Positions 41,301 to 49,562 of a stretch of DNA of 64,000 nt are shown here, one piece after another. The notes under the pieces are model-generated. The model had not been told where the DNA came from. It ran no database searches and was given only the letters and a program-made list of their open reading frames with translations. The position numbers were made by a program, and so were the translations under genes. Within the stretch, counting starts at the first letter, position 1. Each line of letters opens with the position of its first letter. This DNA comes from Atriophallophorus winterbourni (taxonomy: Eukaryota; Platyhelminthes; Trematoda; Plagiorchiida; Microphallidae): the NCBI GenBank assembly GCA_013407085.1, contig JACCGJ010014034.1, forward strand, positions 1 to 64,000, in the 5' to 3' direction.

Positions 41301-44300
41301 CGTCGTAATCTTGGCTGCAATTTACGCAACGATATTGCTATAACATCATTGCAATTTTTTCCATTAATTTCATTAGTGTAATTGAGGGAATCTGGGACTA
41401 TGGAGATGTGAACTAGAAGAAGTGCTAGAGTAAGGAGCAGTCGGATGAAATTACTGCTGAAGCTTGCTTAGTTGTAGTGGTTAAAAGCCGTTTTGAGCAT
41501 ACACTTTTAATGTTTGGTATAGTACGTGGTTGTTTAGCACTTTTTGGTGCCAAGCACGTTCTACGTTTTTCCAATTTTGGGTTTATATAAACAAGCACTC
41601 ACCAGGTAAAGCGGAGGGATCCACGATGTCGGCCTCTGTAAAGGTTCTGGCCTTATCATGCTCGAAATAAAAGTCTGTCAGAGCGTGTTTGTCCCATTTA
41701 AAATGAGCGAGCAGCAAACGAAGATAGGTCGGGGGAACTTGGATAATTTGTCCGACTTCCTGTGTTATATCCGCCATATGCTGTGTAAGTTGATTCGGGC
41801 TCAATATCTACGATGAGAATACGATAAGTTATTGAGGACAACGTCGCCAAGTACTAAACAAAAAGCGATACAATTATCGAACCGAATTGATGTCCAAAGA
41901 TGTCTCACAAAAGTAATGAATAGAACATGTACATGATGTATTAAATCACAAGTGTAGATCCAGGCGAATTGTCTCAGAGTAAGAAACTGCACGTGAGCTG
42001 AGATGCTGTCAAGTTGCCCATGTCTAGACAGATAAAAGAAAATGACAATGACAATGAGACACCAGCGTGTTTTACACGCAGCTCATTACCGCTGGCAAAG
42101 CAATTTAGCACGGCATTACCTGCGAAGTACGGTAGTGCCACATAATCGCACATCCGTGTACAATGAATGCAATGGTTTGGTGTATGGCTTGATAACATTT
42201 TACTAGACTTTGTTTGAATTCAACTCAGTAGCGAAGTGTGACACGGATAACTGTTTTAGTAGTGACCATTTAAGTTTGTAGCGGATGCTTCAATACAGCA
42301 AAGACATTCAACATTTTGCCAGTGATATCACACGATGAAGATGTGAAGCGGGATAGTTTGGTTGGGTCCATAATTGTCTGCTCGCAAATACTTTCTTGCA
42401 GTCATATCTCAATGTCCCAAATGCCAAAAGAAGGATAAACGCATCAACTGAGAAACGAAACGTGACGTTTTATTAGAAACGTAACATCTTTACTAGACCC
42501 CCAAATATGGATTTCTACGTCTTTAACCAAGTGCAGGCCCATGAACATCCCAGCACGTAACTCATTAGTTGTTTCCTTTATTGTTAGCACTCGTAGTCTA
42601 TCCAAAAATACTTGATGAGCGTCATCTGGTAAAGTCGGTGGATCGGTCGAATGCAAACAACCAAAGATGACACGGAACATTTTATCTTTGATTTCATTTT
42701 CGGAAGACTGCCTGCCAAGATCAAAACGACCTCGTTTGGTATACTCAGATTCAATTGGTTGGTTTTTTAACGGCACAGATGCATCACAGTCATAAACCGG
42801 TACCGTTTGTAATTTGCCATTGTCGGTGTTCCAGTGCGAAATTCTCCGCAACTTTTTGGGTACGACTACTCACTCTCCAAACATTAAATTGCCTTTTGAG
42901 ATCCATGAGGGAAATATGGGAAATGACAGCTCCTATCTTAAAATTAGATGCATCGCTAGCACAACTGTTTGAAAATTTGGGTCATAGTGCATGAGTAGTA
43001 AATCGCAAATGAGTGCAGCCTTGACCTCATCGAAAGACCCCTGACATTATATTATTCAATGTCATTCATTTTCCTTCATTAGTAATCTATGCGGGCTCGG
43101 TAGGAACACACCCTAGCGTCTTATAAGACCAAGAAACGAGCGGGGCGGTTTGAAAAGACAAACCTACTTTTATTAGTCTGCTGGTATGCTTTTGATGGGC
43201 TCCATATTTTCCGGATCCGGGAGCCGACTGATTTTATTAATGATGAATTCCAAAAATTTGACGTTCTCTATCAGAACAGTACACTTTTCAGCACGTAGTC
43301 TGAAACCAGCTTTCTCCAGTCTATACACCACACTTTCCAATAGGCGTAGTAAGTCTTAAGGGCCTGAGCCTGTAATTGAGGTATCATCCAAGCACACCAC
43401 TGCGACAGGGACGTCACATAAGATTGTGTTCATTATTTGCTGAAAAATGGCAAGTGTGGTCTTCACTCGAAATGGTAGTGGGTTGTACTGGAACAGACCA
43501 AGGTGCGTATTGATCTTTGGCCACTTCCAAGACCATTCTTCCACTGGTACTTGTGTACAAGCGTTGGTCAGGTCAAGTTTCGGTAAATATCAACTACCAT
43601 GAAGCTTGGCGAACTAACCTTAGGGAATAAGCAGGGGATATTCATGAGTTTTAAGCCCGTTTGCGTTGAAGCCCGTTGAGAAGTCAGCATAAATACGTAC
43701 TTTGACATTGGTTTTATTGACAACGACAACAAGAGCCAACCATTCGGACGCCTTGCTTTTGCAGTCCATTGATTTCTGCTTCAACCATTGCTTGTGAGGC
43801 ATAGGGTACTGGAGGTTAGGTCTACATAGAGGCTTTGCTCCTTCTTTCAAGTGCAATGTTACCTCTGTTTTCGTTCAACATCACAGTCCCGGTTCAAACA
43901 GTGCTTTATGGTGCTCCTTTAATGCATCAAGTTGTCTTTGAAACACTGAACCGAAGAGTATGTACCAGACAATAGATTGACTGGTGGGCCTCCGCTTATA
44001 CTTTCTATTGGCTGTTCAAATAAATTCACATCCATTATCCAATCCAGACCCCGAAAAATCGTTTTTTTTGAAAAGTGACTTCGTAATGAAGTTCGCCCTT
44101 CAGTTTATGAATACCACCCGAATCATCCTTTGCCGTGTGAGTCGTTTGTTCCATTTTGGGAGGGTCAGATTTGCACCAATTATTTGGAATAACAGGGCGA
44201 TGACAGATGTGATATCTAATCGTGAAACCACTGGTCGCTCATTAATTTTAAGAGTCACCTGCTTTCGCATTGTGACACTTTCGATTTTGAAGGTGGCTGT

Positions 44301-46878
44301 AACTGTCTTAGTTTCGTTAGCCTCTCGTGGTGAATTTGTATGGGACTTTTTATGTTCCGCATGTTTATTAGTAGTCTTTGATTTGATTTGTTCAGGTGAT
44401 TTAGACACATTTCACTCAACTGAAAACCATTGAATATGTTCTAGAGCGCCGAGTTGTTGACTGCTGGACAGTAGATCACTGATGGATTTCACCGACCTCC
44501 TGCTCTGATCACTGTTTTTCCGGCTGACATCAGATAATATTTTACAAAGAACTTCCTTCCCGTCGGTTATAGGATCACTTAAAGGAGCCTCCACTTCGCT
44601 AGATGTAAGACGTCTAAGGATACAAAGCAATCGTGACTTACTGGTGCGATTATCTTCCGATGGTTTTATATTGAAAGACTCGTGATTGGAGCAATGTCGA
44701 TCTAACTTTAAATATTACATTCCATCATTTATCGGATCCGTTTTTGGCACTTCGTTGCGCTATAAATTATTGAAGTATCATTCATCGGTTCATTCCAAAT
44801 AGAATCAATCTCGTTAAGAATAGGCTCGCAGTATAACCACAGCATTTGGAACAGCTCTAAACGCTTCAATTTCCACAATACGGTTTGAAATAGTAAGCTA
44901 TCCCAGAGGGCAGAATCGTAGTACCATCTAGAAGTATCTTCTCATATCGTTGATGTGACGCTGCTGTTGAAGATTCACGACGATATGGTGCAGTATTATT
45001 TGATTCATTAGTGTTTTGGTGTTTCATTCGTGCGTTTGGGCCTTTCTTTACTTGCGAAACGTTTCTGAGAATTGAGAAGATTCCTTTGCAGGTGGTTATG
45101 TTCGGTTATTAGAACTATCTTTGGATGTGAGTAAGGGTTATTTCGGTAGACTATCAGCTTGAGAGGTGACTTTTTGAATCAGCTGATGCAAAGAAATTTT
45201 GTTGCTTGCTTATTTGTTTAATGATGCGGTATTTTGAACGACGGAATCTTGTGATTCTTGCTCATGTTTCGAGGTTAAGGCAGGGCTAAAACTCAAAAGT
45301 TGTTGTACATGTTCTTTATTTCTATTCCCCCCATATCTGTCTAGGCCTGGGCAACCTGATAGTATCCTAGCCCACGTGCAGTCTCTGACTGTGCGGCACT
45401 TTGCCTGGATCAGGCTTAAGCTTTCATTCATACATATCTTAGAGGTTGGTAAGATCTTCCATGTTTTCAATTTGGCTGTATGCAGTTTGGAACTACACGG
45501 AAATGTGCAGTTTCGTCAACATCCTGCACTAGGTAACTACACGGAAATGTGCAGTTTCGTCAACATCCTGCACTAGGTACCCCAAAACGGGATTGTTATT
45601 TCGTAGTTTATTCAAATACGCTGGATCGGATGTCAGTCTGTGGGCTAACAAAATGATTGTGTATAATGCTACCAATTAAGACGAACCATTTTTGTTAGTC
45701 TACTGACAGAAGGCTGATTCGTGTTTTCTTTCCCCCGTTAAAATCATCGAATGTTAAATAGCCATATAGTTGTTTCTCTCTCTCTGATTCAATGCACCCG
45801 GATGTTTCAGACATTCGTCTAGTTCGGGACCAAAAGATTTCCTTATAACGGTTAAAACATCAATCATAAGACAAAGCAAATTTGCAGGGGATATAATTCT
45901 AGATACCTTCAATTTGGCGAGGGAAAGTGATCTTCTGAACCAATCGCATAAATAAAAAACGAAATTGATAAACTAACGCGAATGACACGCAGATGTCAAC
46001 CTCCCAAATATTGCAAGTAAATCCAAAACTGAAAACCAATGTTGTCAAGCCACTTGTTCGAAGTGAAAAGCCAAAATATTTCGAAAAGGCAGGTGTCACT
46101 GTACCGTGAACACTCGCGCAGACAGCCGGTCTCGAGTCGCGAACGATCATCTAATCGATCAAGGCAGTGTGCCGGTTCGCCAAGACGAAGGTTACTCAAA
46201 TTTGGCTTACGACATTTGCGTCATGGTCAGGAAAATAAATAACAAATGAGCTAGACTATGGGATGTTAAGGGGCTTGCGGTAGGTTAAACAAATAGAAAA
46301 CCATCTTTGGGGTCTTGTAAATAGGTTGTTACGCTCATAGTTGAATGGTGCATTCTTATTTGGGCATTTGCGGACAGTGGGATCTGACTGCAACAAAAAA
46401 CTGCGCAGATGACGTAGTTTCGCATATATACATACGCACGCATACTTGATACGGCCACTATTAGCTCATTTATCTAACAGCATTTTATTACTCTGCTGTT
46501 ATTCAATGGCTGTTTAGATTGAAAAATCCAAATAAGTTATAGCAAGGATGTTACTTAATGTAATGATGAAACATCAATAACCTATTACACAAACTTTGTG
46601 AACAACCGAAGAAAGTTCTACTTTCGGATTCAATCATACAACACAAAAAAGAACATGGTCGAAATTTCATTGATACAATAACTAGCAGATCACCAAAAAA
46701 TTAAATGCACGAAAGTATTGATGATGATATTTGCATGAATGTGCAGTACCTCATATTCGGCAACTTCGTTTTCAGTATAATAAGGAACATCATTTAAATT
46801 ATCGTCACTTTGATCGGACAAAAGAGAATCGCTTTGTTCCCCGGAAAGCAGCGAGTCGTCCGATTCTTCAACTTTCAT
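34212..46878 (-). CDS. ARIH1: Ariadne-1-type RBR E3 ubiquitin ligase (gene span, 4 exons)
   Basis: Exons 46878-46750, 41807-41603, 36879-36805 and 35305-34212 join in phase to 500 codons plus stop (human ARIH1 is 557). Order: acidic N-terminus (1-30), UBA-like domain (about 45-110), RING1 (CDIC in exon 3; LPCNHFFCCECW and YCPAVGC in exon 4), IBR, RING2 with catalytic Cys near residue 300 in KNGGCNHMTC, and the Ariadne domain to the C-terminus (DHVHEGYEKDFWEQLDL). The family takes ubiquitin from UBCH7-type E2s by a RING/HECT-hybrid mechanism and works with neddylated cullins; the Ariadne domain is autoinhibitory. All zinc ligands and the catalytic Cys are visible, so this copy looks functional. 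Introns of about 4.9, 4.7 and 1.5 kb are packed with mobile elements. Confidence 0.93.
35619..35816 (-). mobile_element. Hammerhead SINE (Sm-alpha-like), with tRNA head
   Basis: Minus strand: a tRNA-like head GGTAGCCCAGGTCGTTAAGG (A-box-like), then GGGATTGGAATCCC (B-box-like, 9 of 11 to GGTTCGANTCC), then CACCCGAAGCGGAGG, the ribozyme, and a shared end AGTAGTCACAAATATA. About 200 bases. A tRNA-derived promoter followed by a hammerhead is the organisation of schistosome Sm-alpha SINEs. In sense orientation within Ariadne intron 3. Confidence 0.8.
35694..35738 (-). ncRNA. Hammerhead ribozyme in SINE
   Basis: Stem I GCGCTG with CAGTGC (five Watson-Crick pairs plus one G-U), core CTGATGA, stem II GCTC-AAATAA-GAGC, core GAAA, short stem III region CTCCAG, cleavage triplet GTC. 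Core intact. Differs from the 2803-2847 copy by a G in stem I that keeps pairing as G-U and by loss of one stem III pair. Transcribed in the sense direction with Ariadne. Confidence 0.85.
35817..36240. other. Intron sequence, no feature recognised
   Basis: Part of Ariadne intron 3; no additional repeat identified. Confidence 0.4.
36277..36318 (-). ncRNA. Hammerhead ribozyme, partly decayed stem II
   Basis: Stem I CTCCAC/GTGGAG is perfect, core CTGATGA and GAAA are intact, stem III is ACCGGT, and the cleavage triplet is GTA (allowed by the NUH rule). Stem II reads CGAC-AAACA-GCCA and has lost two pairs, so activity may be low. Confidence 0.65.
36577..36622 (+). ncRNA. Hammerhead relic
   Basis: CTCCAC, CTGACGA (position 7 is free to vary), CGGC-AAACA-GCCA, GAAA, CCTGTA. 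The stem I return strand is disrupted, so it is probably inactive. Confidence 0.45.
36805..36879 (-). CDS. ARIH1: Ariadne-1 exon 3 (start of RING1)
   Basis: Acceptor GTCTTTTTCTCC to CATAG at 36880, donor AAAA|GTAAGT at 36804. Encodes LSSYHSQVDATEADCDICCQ then RYPK, with the first RING1 Cys pair (CDIC). Only 75 bases, joining exons 2 and 4 in phase 1 on both sides. The strand, the phase and the match to the missing RING1 part identify it. Confidence 0.9.
37440..37657 (-). mobile_element. RTE-1 RT-thumb fragment
   Basis: Minus-strand reading GTRFPPSKCSALLSID then INSASLDDEVWVHVPKATIA matches GMRFAPSKCSVLLQDI and NNSASLDDEVSACISKATVA at 22435-22625. Confidence 0.65.
37812..38626 (+). mobile_element. 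Pogo-like MITE, 815 bp, TA-flanked
   Basis: Terminal inverted repeats TAGTGGAACCCGGGTACAAC and, at the right end inverted, CAGTGGAACCCACCTACAAC, with TA on both sides (37810-37811 and 38627-38628). CAGTGGAACC ends and TA targets are typical of pogo/Tc1-mariner MITEs. No transposase frame. A homologue at 27809-28699 shares nearly its whole length. Confidence 0.8.
38702..38935 (-). repeat. SINE-A copy
   Basis: GATGCTTGTGCCGCAGTCAT to GCATAACTGCACATCACG; a small deletion removes the CCTGATCCAGGC block. Confidence 0.75.
38936..40164. other. Intron sequence, no feature recognised
   Basis: Short ORFs only, taken as chance; no repeat recognised. Confidence 0.4.
40165..40412 (+). mobile_element. 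RTE-3 3' end
   Basis: TCCACCTAATAGTTGGCTG, AATCAGTGGCGCCAATGTAT, then the UTR end TTGGCACTTTGTCTGGCTCT, AGACTTGTGCTTTATGACGA. Matches 11200-11511, with an internal deletion. Confidence 0.7.
40605..40730 (-). repeat. SINE-A copy, part 1 (interrupted)
   Basis: Tail side and core of an old SINE-A; ends GAGACTTACTAT, where the hammerhead element is inserted. Confidence 0.7.
40759..40799 (-). ncRNA. Hammerhead ribozyme (inverted unit)
   Basis: Minus strand: CGCTAC, CTGATGA, stem II GTGC-AACA-GCAC, GAAA, stem III ACCGGT, GTC, GTGGGG. Core intact; stem I has one mismatch in six. In sense orientation with Ariadne. Confidence 0.8.
40823..40864 (+). ncRNA. Hammerhead ribozyme (first direct unit)
   Basis: Stem I CCCTAC with GTGGGG (one G-U), CTGATGA, stem II GTGC-AAACA-GCAC perfect, GAAA, self-complementary stem III ACCGGT, GTC. 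All core bases present. Predicted cut after 40858. Confidence 0.85.
41053..41094 (+). ncRNA. Hammerhead ribozyme (second direct unit), core variant
   Basis: Identical to 40823-40864 except GAAG for GAAA, which turns the closing A-U pair next to the cleavage site into G-U and probably weakens it. Predicted cut after 41088, 230 bases from the first. Confidence 0.75.
41130..41228 (-). repeat. SINE-A copy, part 2
   Basis: GAGACTTTACTATGTTTC through GGTGGCAAATCAATTTAGC to the head; continues from 40730. Confidence 0.7.
41603..41807 (-). CDS. ARIH1: Ariadne-1 exon 2 (UBA-like domain)
   Basis: Acceptor CTCATCGTAG at 41808, donor CCTG|GTGAGT at 41602. Starts on a codon boundary and reads ILSPNQLTQHMADITQEVGQ, VPPTYLRLLLAHFKWDKHAL, with one base over. 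YLRLLLAHFKWDK is the hallmark of the ARIH1 UBA-like region (RILLNHFKWDK in vertebrates). Confidence 0.93.
41946..42165 (-). repeat. SINE-A copy
   Basis: ACAAGTGTAGATCCAGGCGA to AATCGCACATCCGTGTAC; the tail is short, the rest in order. Confidence 0.75.
42444..42851 (-). CDS. Unassigned ORF, 135 codons
   Basis: The longest frame in Ariadne intron 1, same strand. Reads RRISHWNTDNGKLQTVPVYD, QSSENEIKDKMFRVIFGCLH, DRLRVLTIKETTNELRAGMF. It lies just downstream of a Gypsy RNase H remnant but does not resemble the expected connection domain. It could be decayed retroelement, a captured sequence or chance. No function proposed. Confidence 0.3.
   Translation of the reverse strand: MRRISHWNTDNGKLQTVPVYDCDASVPLKNQPIESEYTKRGRFDLGRQSSENEIKDKMFRVIFGCLHSTDPPTLPDDAHQVFLDRLRVLTIKETTNELRAGMFMGLHLVKDVEIHIWGSSKDVTFLIKRHVSFLS
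42860..44640 (-). mobile_element. Ty3/Gypsy remnant, gag-end to RNase H
   Basis: Minus-strand order: gag-like end (44412-44630), protease (VTLKINERPVVSRLD, where the DTA/DSG active site reads LDIT, about 44215-44260), RT (LKEGAKPLCRPNLQYPMPHK, VRIYADFSTGFNANG, LGLFQYNPLPFRVKT, VVCLDDTSITGSG, where YLDD reads CLDD), and RNase H start (VVLASDASNFKIGAVISH). Frameshifts separate most blocks, so it is inactive. No LTRs recognised. In sense orientation within Ariadne intron 1. Confidence 0.75.
45329..45440 (+). repeat. SINE-A 3' half
   Basis: CCATATCTGTCTAGGCCTGG to GCTTTCATTCATACAT; close to consensus. Confidence 0.8.
45491..45578. repeat. Exact 44-bp tandem duplication
   Basis: Two identical 44-base units (45491-45534 and 45535-45578), starting AACTACACGGAAATGTGCAG and ending CACTAGGT. 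No mismatches, so recent. Confidence 0.97.
46750..46878 (-). CDS. ARIH1: Ariadne-1 exon 1 (start codon)
   Basis: ATG at 46878, donor GAG|GTACTG at 46749, 43 codons. Acidic and Ser-rich (MKVEESDDSLLSGEQSDS), ending NEVAEYE, which joins ILSPNQL of exon 2 in the way of the YEVLTAEQ region of animal ARIH1. The first Met in frame after the upstream acceptor-like AG was chosen. Confidence 0.85.
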
Positions 46879-46905
46879 TCTAAATGAGGGAAAATAAAGG
46901 AAGGT
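46879..46905 (-). promoter_or_regulatory. Splice acceptor one base before the Ariadne start codon
   Basis: Minus strand CCTTCCTTTATTTTCCCTCA then TTTAG|A-ATG. A strong acceptor so close to the ATG suggests either a 5' UTR intron or spliced-leader trans-splicing, which flatworms use. Confidence 0.5.
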
Positions 46906-47164
46906 TATTTGTGGGCAAACAGTGTATAGCGGCTATGGCAATTTCCATATTGCATATATTGATATAAACAATTAAGGATAAAGTAATTTATTGAATACAA
47001 AAGCTAAATGGTTTCATTCGTAAGGCATCGTATCATGCAAGACACTAGGAGCGATTAAACACATAGACAGCGCCAGTGTGGGTTCCTCAATAAATCGCAA
47101 GCGGTATAATTGTCAAAGCCATCATTCACTTGAATCAGGTTAGGTACTGGCTACTGTTACTCCA
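46906..47164. promoter_or_regulatory. Possible divergent promoter region
   Basis: About 260 bases between Ariadne and a plus-strand candidate ORF. AT-rich, no clear core element. Inferred from arrangement only. Confidence 0.25.
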
Positions 47165-47395
47165 ATGTCGTTTAAATCTAAAGAATCAGATTCGGAAAAC
47201 GATTTTCCATTTGGTAGAGGAAAGGATAAACTCAGAAGACGTGGCAAAATTATTGCTGGGAAGGCTGATGGATGTGAACGGCGAGTTGAAAAGTCCGTGG
47301 CATTGCTATCGAACGGCAGTATATTTGACGACCCAGAAAACATCTGGTCAAAACTTCTGATGATTATAAATCTTGTGAATTTATGGCTACACTAA
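47165..47395 (+). CDS. Candidate small gene or first exon
   Basis: ATG frame of 76 codons: MSFKSKESDSENDFPFGRGK, DKLRRRGKIIAGKADGCERR, then SIFDDPENIW. The charged N-terminus looks protein-like, and the stop overlaps an AATAAA (TAATAAAG). It may be a short gene or the N-terminal exon of a longer one with an unplaced donor. No family recognised. Confidence 0.3.
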   Translation: MSFKSKESDSENDFPFGRGKDKLRRRGKIIAGKADGCERRVEKSVALLSNGSIFDDPENIWSKLLMIINLVNLWLH

Positions 47396-47639
47396 TAAAG
47401 TGATGCATCGCAGCCGGATGCTGGGTATGCATGTACTTAATTCGAGGTCTGTGCCAGAATGTCTTCAAAGTATAAAACGCATTACGCGCATCATTGACTC
47501 GATTACCGAGGATAAGCGATGGTTGATTGAACACTGGAACGTAATCAGTCAGATACTCTTGTGTGTACAACAGTAGGACAGGAAATGTCTGTTTTACAAG
47601 CGTATAGTTTAAGATAGGCTATTATGAAAAAAATATGAT

Positions 47640-47935
47640 CTAGGAGCGCATCAACATTTTCACTGAGGAAAAGGTCAACTGTCTCAAATACGCTGGCAAT
47701 GAGGCTATTGTAACTAGAAACAGTTATTCAGATAAATTTACTACCAGGTTTGTACAGAGATTCTTGTTTTTAAATGAAGAAAAAGCGTGTAGCACTTTTG
47801 CTCACGAATTTCGGTGCCGACAAACGTGACGATTTATGTAGCGATAATTAGCGATCTAAAATCGAATCTGCAAACTTGTTAGGTATCTAGGCGTCACCAT
47901 TTCCGATAACTTAACATGAAGTCATCATTTTAAAT
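47640..47935 (+). mobile_element. Decayed LINE fragment
   Basis: Ends with a frame reading KLVRYLGVTISDNLT, typical of the CR1-like region after the RT palm; otherwise degraded. Confidence 0.35.
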
Positions 47936-47941
47936 AAACAT

Positions 47942-48057
47942 ATATGTATCAAAGTACAATCCTGATTTCAGGTAAAGTGTCGCACAGTCATAGACTGCGC
48001 ATGGGCGGAAATACTGTAAATTTTCCCAGGCCTAGGCAGATATAAGAAATAAAATAA
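47942..48057 (-). repeat. SINE-A 3' half, diverged
   Basis: AAAGTACAATCCTGATTTCA to CCTAGGCAGATATAAG. Confidence 0.65.
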
Positions 48058-48702
48058 AAATTCAATGCTTAATAAAGAACACAGGCTCTAATTTTACTTA
48101 ATCTGTTTTCGTTTTCTTTGCGTGAGACCTAAAAGTATCTATGAGTTCACAATCTATTGTATCTTTCCTAATATTTTATACTGCTCTCCTGCAATTTTCC
48201 CTCACATCTATCGAAAGACTGTCAATAATACGTTAGGTCAAAATTATTTCTCGCGCAAATTCAATCTCCTGCAAACTCATCTTGAAAAATATAATCGGAC
48301 AACACTTCTCACTTTGTGATCAATACTCGTGACGATAATTCCCACCAACTCCACTCAGAATTAAATAAATCTCGATCTCTTTCTCAACAACTCGATCAAA
48401 ATACACTATACTGCTATACCTAACATCTCGATATCAGAGATCTTTCAGTCCCTTCGCCGCAAGAAATATATCTGCCAAAAGGAGGACGCCATTGAACAAT
48501 TGATGCAACATAGATCTCGTTGACATTTTGTAATTGTTTGTCGCGTTTGTGTAATAAAGATTAAAGTAAGGTTGAAATTTCGAATAAAGGTTTTACATTC
48601 TTCGTTTTATTTATCGTTTGCGAGTCTATATCAGATACACACTCAGTGTTTTGTTCGTGTCAGTTCCATGATCCAAATAACACGATCAGAACCCGTATTC
48701 CT
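48058..48702. other. No feature recognised
   Basis: Only short ORFs seen, taken as chance. Confidence 0.35.
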
Positions 48703-48941
48703 GCACGGATATGCAATCGTGCAGTACTTTGTGCTGTGCGGCTAACGTGCTAAATTGATTGGCCAGAGGTTGTGAGCTGCATGCTGAAACAGGCTGGAGT
48801 CTCACAACCATTTCCTGTTCTTTTTCTTTCTCATATTTGTCTAGGCCTGGGCAACCTGACAGTATCTTCGCCCACGTGCAGTCTGTGACTGTGCGGCACT
48901 TTGGCTGGATCAGGCTTGTGCTTTCATACCATTATACCATA
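48703..48941 (+). repeat. SINE-A copy with 10-bp target duplication
   Basis: Full-length copy flanked by CCGTATTCCT at 48693-48702 and 48942-48951; tail CATACCATTATACCATA. Confidence 0.88.
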
Positions 48942-49019
48942 CCGTATTCCTACAACAAGTGTACAAAGAATATATATATATATAAACGATAAAATTCAAC
49001 GTTGGAGTCAAATTAGCAC

Positions 49020-49192
49020 CTTTCAGCTATGGTGAGGTCTATATACCAGGTGGAGACAACATTGTGGCAGACACACTTTCACGAAATGTTTGTGCCAGTA
49101 TTCTCACGTTGTCAAAACTAAACCATATGCACGAATATCTTTGTCATCCTCGTGTAACGAGATTTCACTACTTTATGTGGTCAAAAATTAAT
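49020..49192 (+). mobile_element. CsRn1-like Gypsy fragment (RNase H end, integrase start)
   Basis: Frame GEVYIPGGDNIVADTLSRN then HMHEYLCHPRVTRFHYFMWS: the end of RNase H followed by the HHCC region of integrase (HxxxxCHPGVTR), as in fluke CsRn1. Truncated on both sides. Confidence 0.7.
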
Positions 49193-49195
49193 AAT

Positions 49196-49562
49196 TAATT
49201 AATTTATAAAATCTAAAAAGATAGAAAAGGGTGGAACGTAAACCGTTACGAAGGATGAAAAAGAGTAAGCACAAACAAACGGATAAAGTGCCTTCAAATC
49301 AAATGAAACAGGCATTCAATCCATTTTCGCGAACGGGTAGAGAGACAAAAATACGGCAGCTTCTTTGTGCGAAGCCGCCTCATCCTCCAGAAAGAGATAG
49401 TCGCACAAAAGTAAAGTAAGTAAGCTTCCTTGTGGCTTTCACTGCCATGCATTCTAACAAGCTTTCATCCTCACTACATCTGGCAACATACAATGATAAG
49501 CAAATACTCTTAGAAGATGCTTAATGTGAGACCGCCACTCAACACGGTTTTGGGACAGTTAA
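49196..49562 (-). mobile_element. RTE-1 3' UTR fragment
   Basis: Inverted RTE-1 UTR (AAGAGTAAGCACAAACAAAC, GGCTTTCACTGCCATGCATT, CACGGTTTTGGGACAGTT), interrupted by a small family X insertion at 49375-49423. Confidence 0.65.
49375..49423 (+). repeat. Family X 3' stub inside RTE-1
   Basis: CCTCATCCTCCAGAAAGAGA then GTCGCACAAAAGTAAAGTAA, nearly identical to 12328-12370. AGCTTC is present on both sides (about 49357 and 49424), consistent with a target duplication. Confidence 0.55.

Larger units (their letters stand above)
36880..41602 (-). other. Ariadne-1 intron 2
   Basis: GTGAGT to CATAG, about 4.7 kb. Holds an RTE-1 fragment, a pogo-like MITE, SINE-A copies, an RTE-3 end and the tandem hammerhead element. 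38936-40165 has no recognised feature. Confidence 0.85.
41808..46749 (-). other. Ariadne-1 intron 1
   Basis: GTACTG donor to CGTAG acceptor, about 4.9 kb. Holds a SINE-A, an unassigned ORF, a Gypsy remnant, a SINE-A 3' half and a 44-bp tandem duplication. 44641-45328 and 45579-46749 show nothing further. Confidence 0.8.

Noticed and set aside
47364..47570. 68-codon minus-strand ORF
   Set aside because: Vaguely LINE-like wording but no alignable motif; left unassigned.
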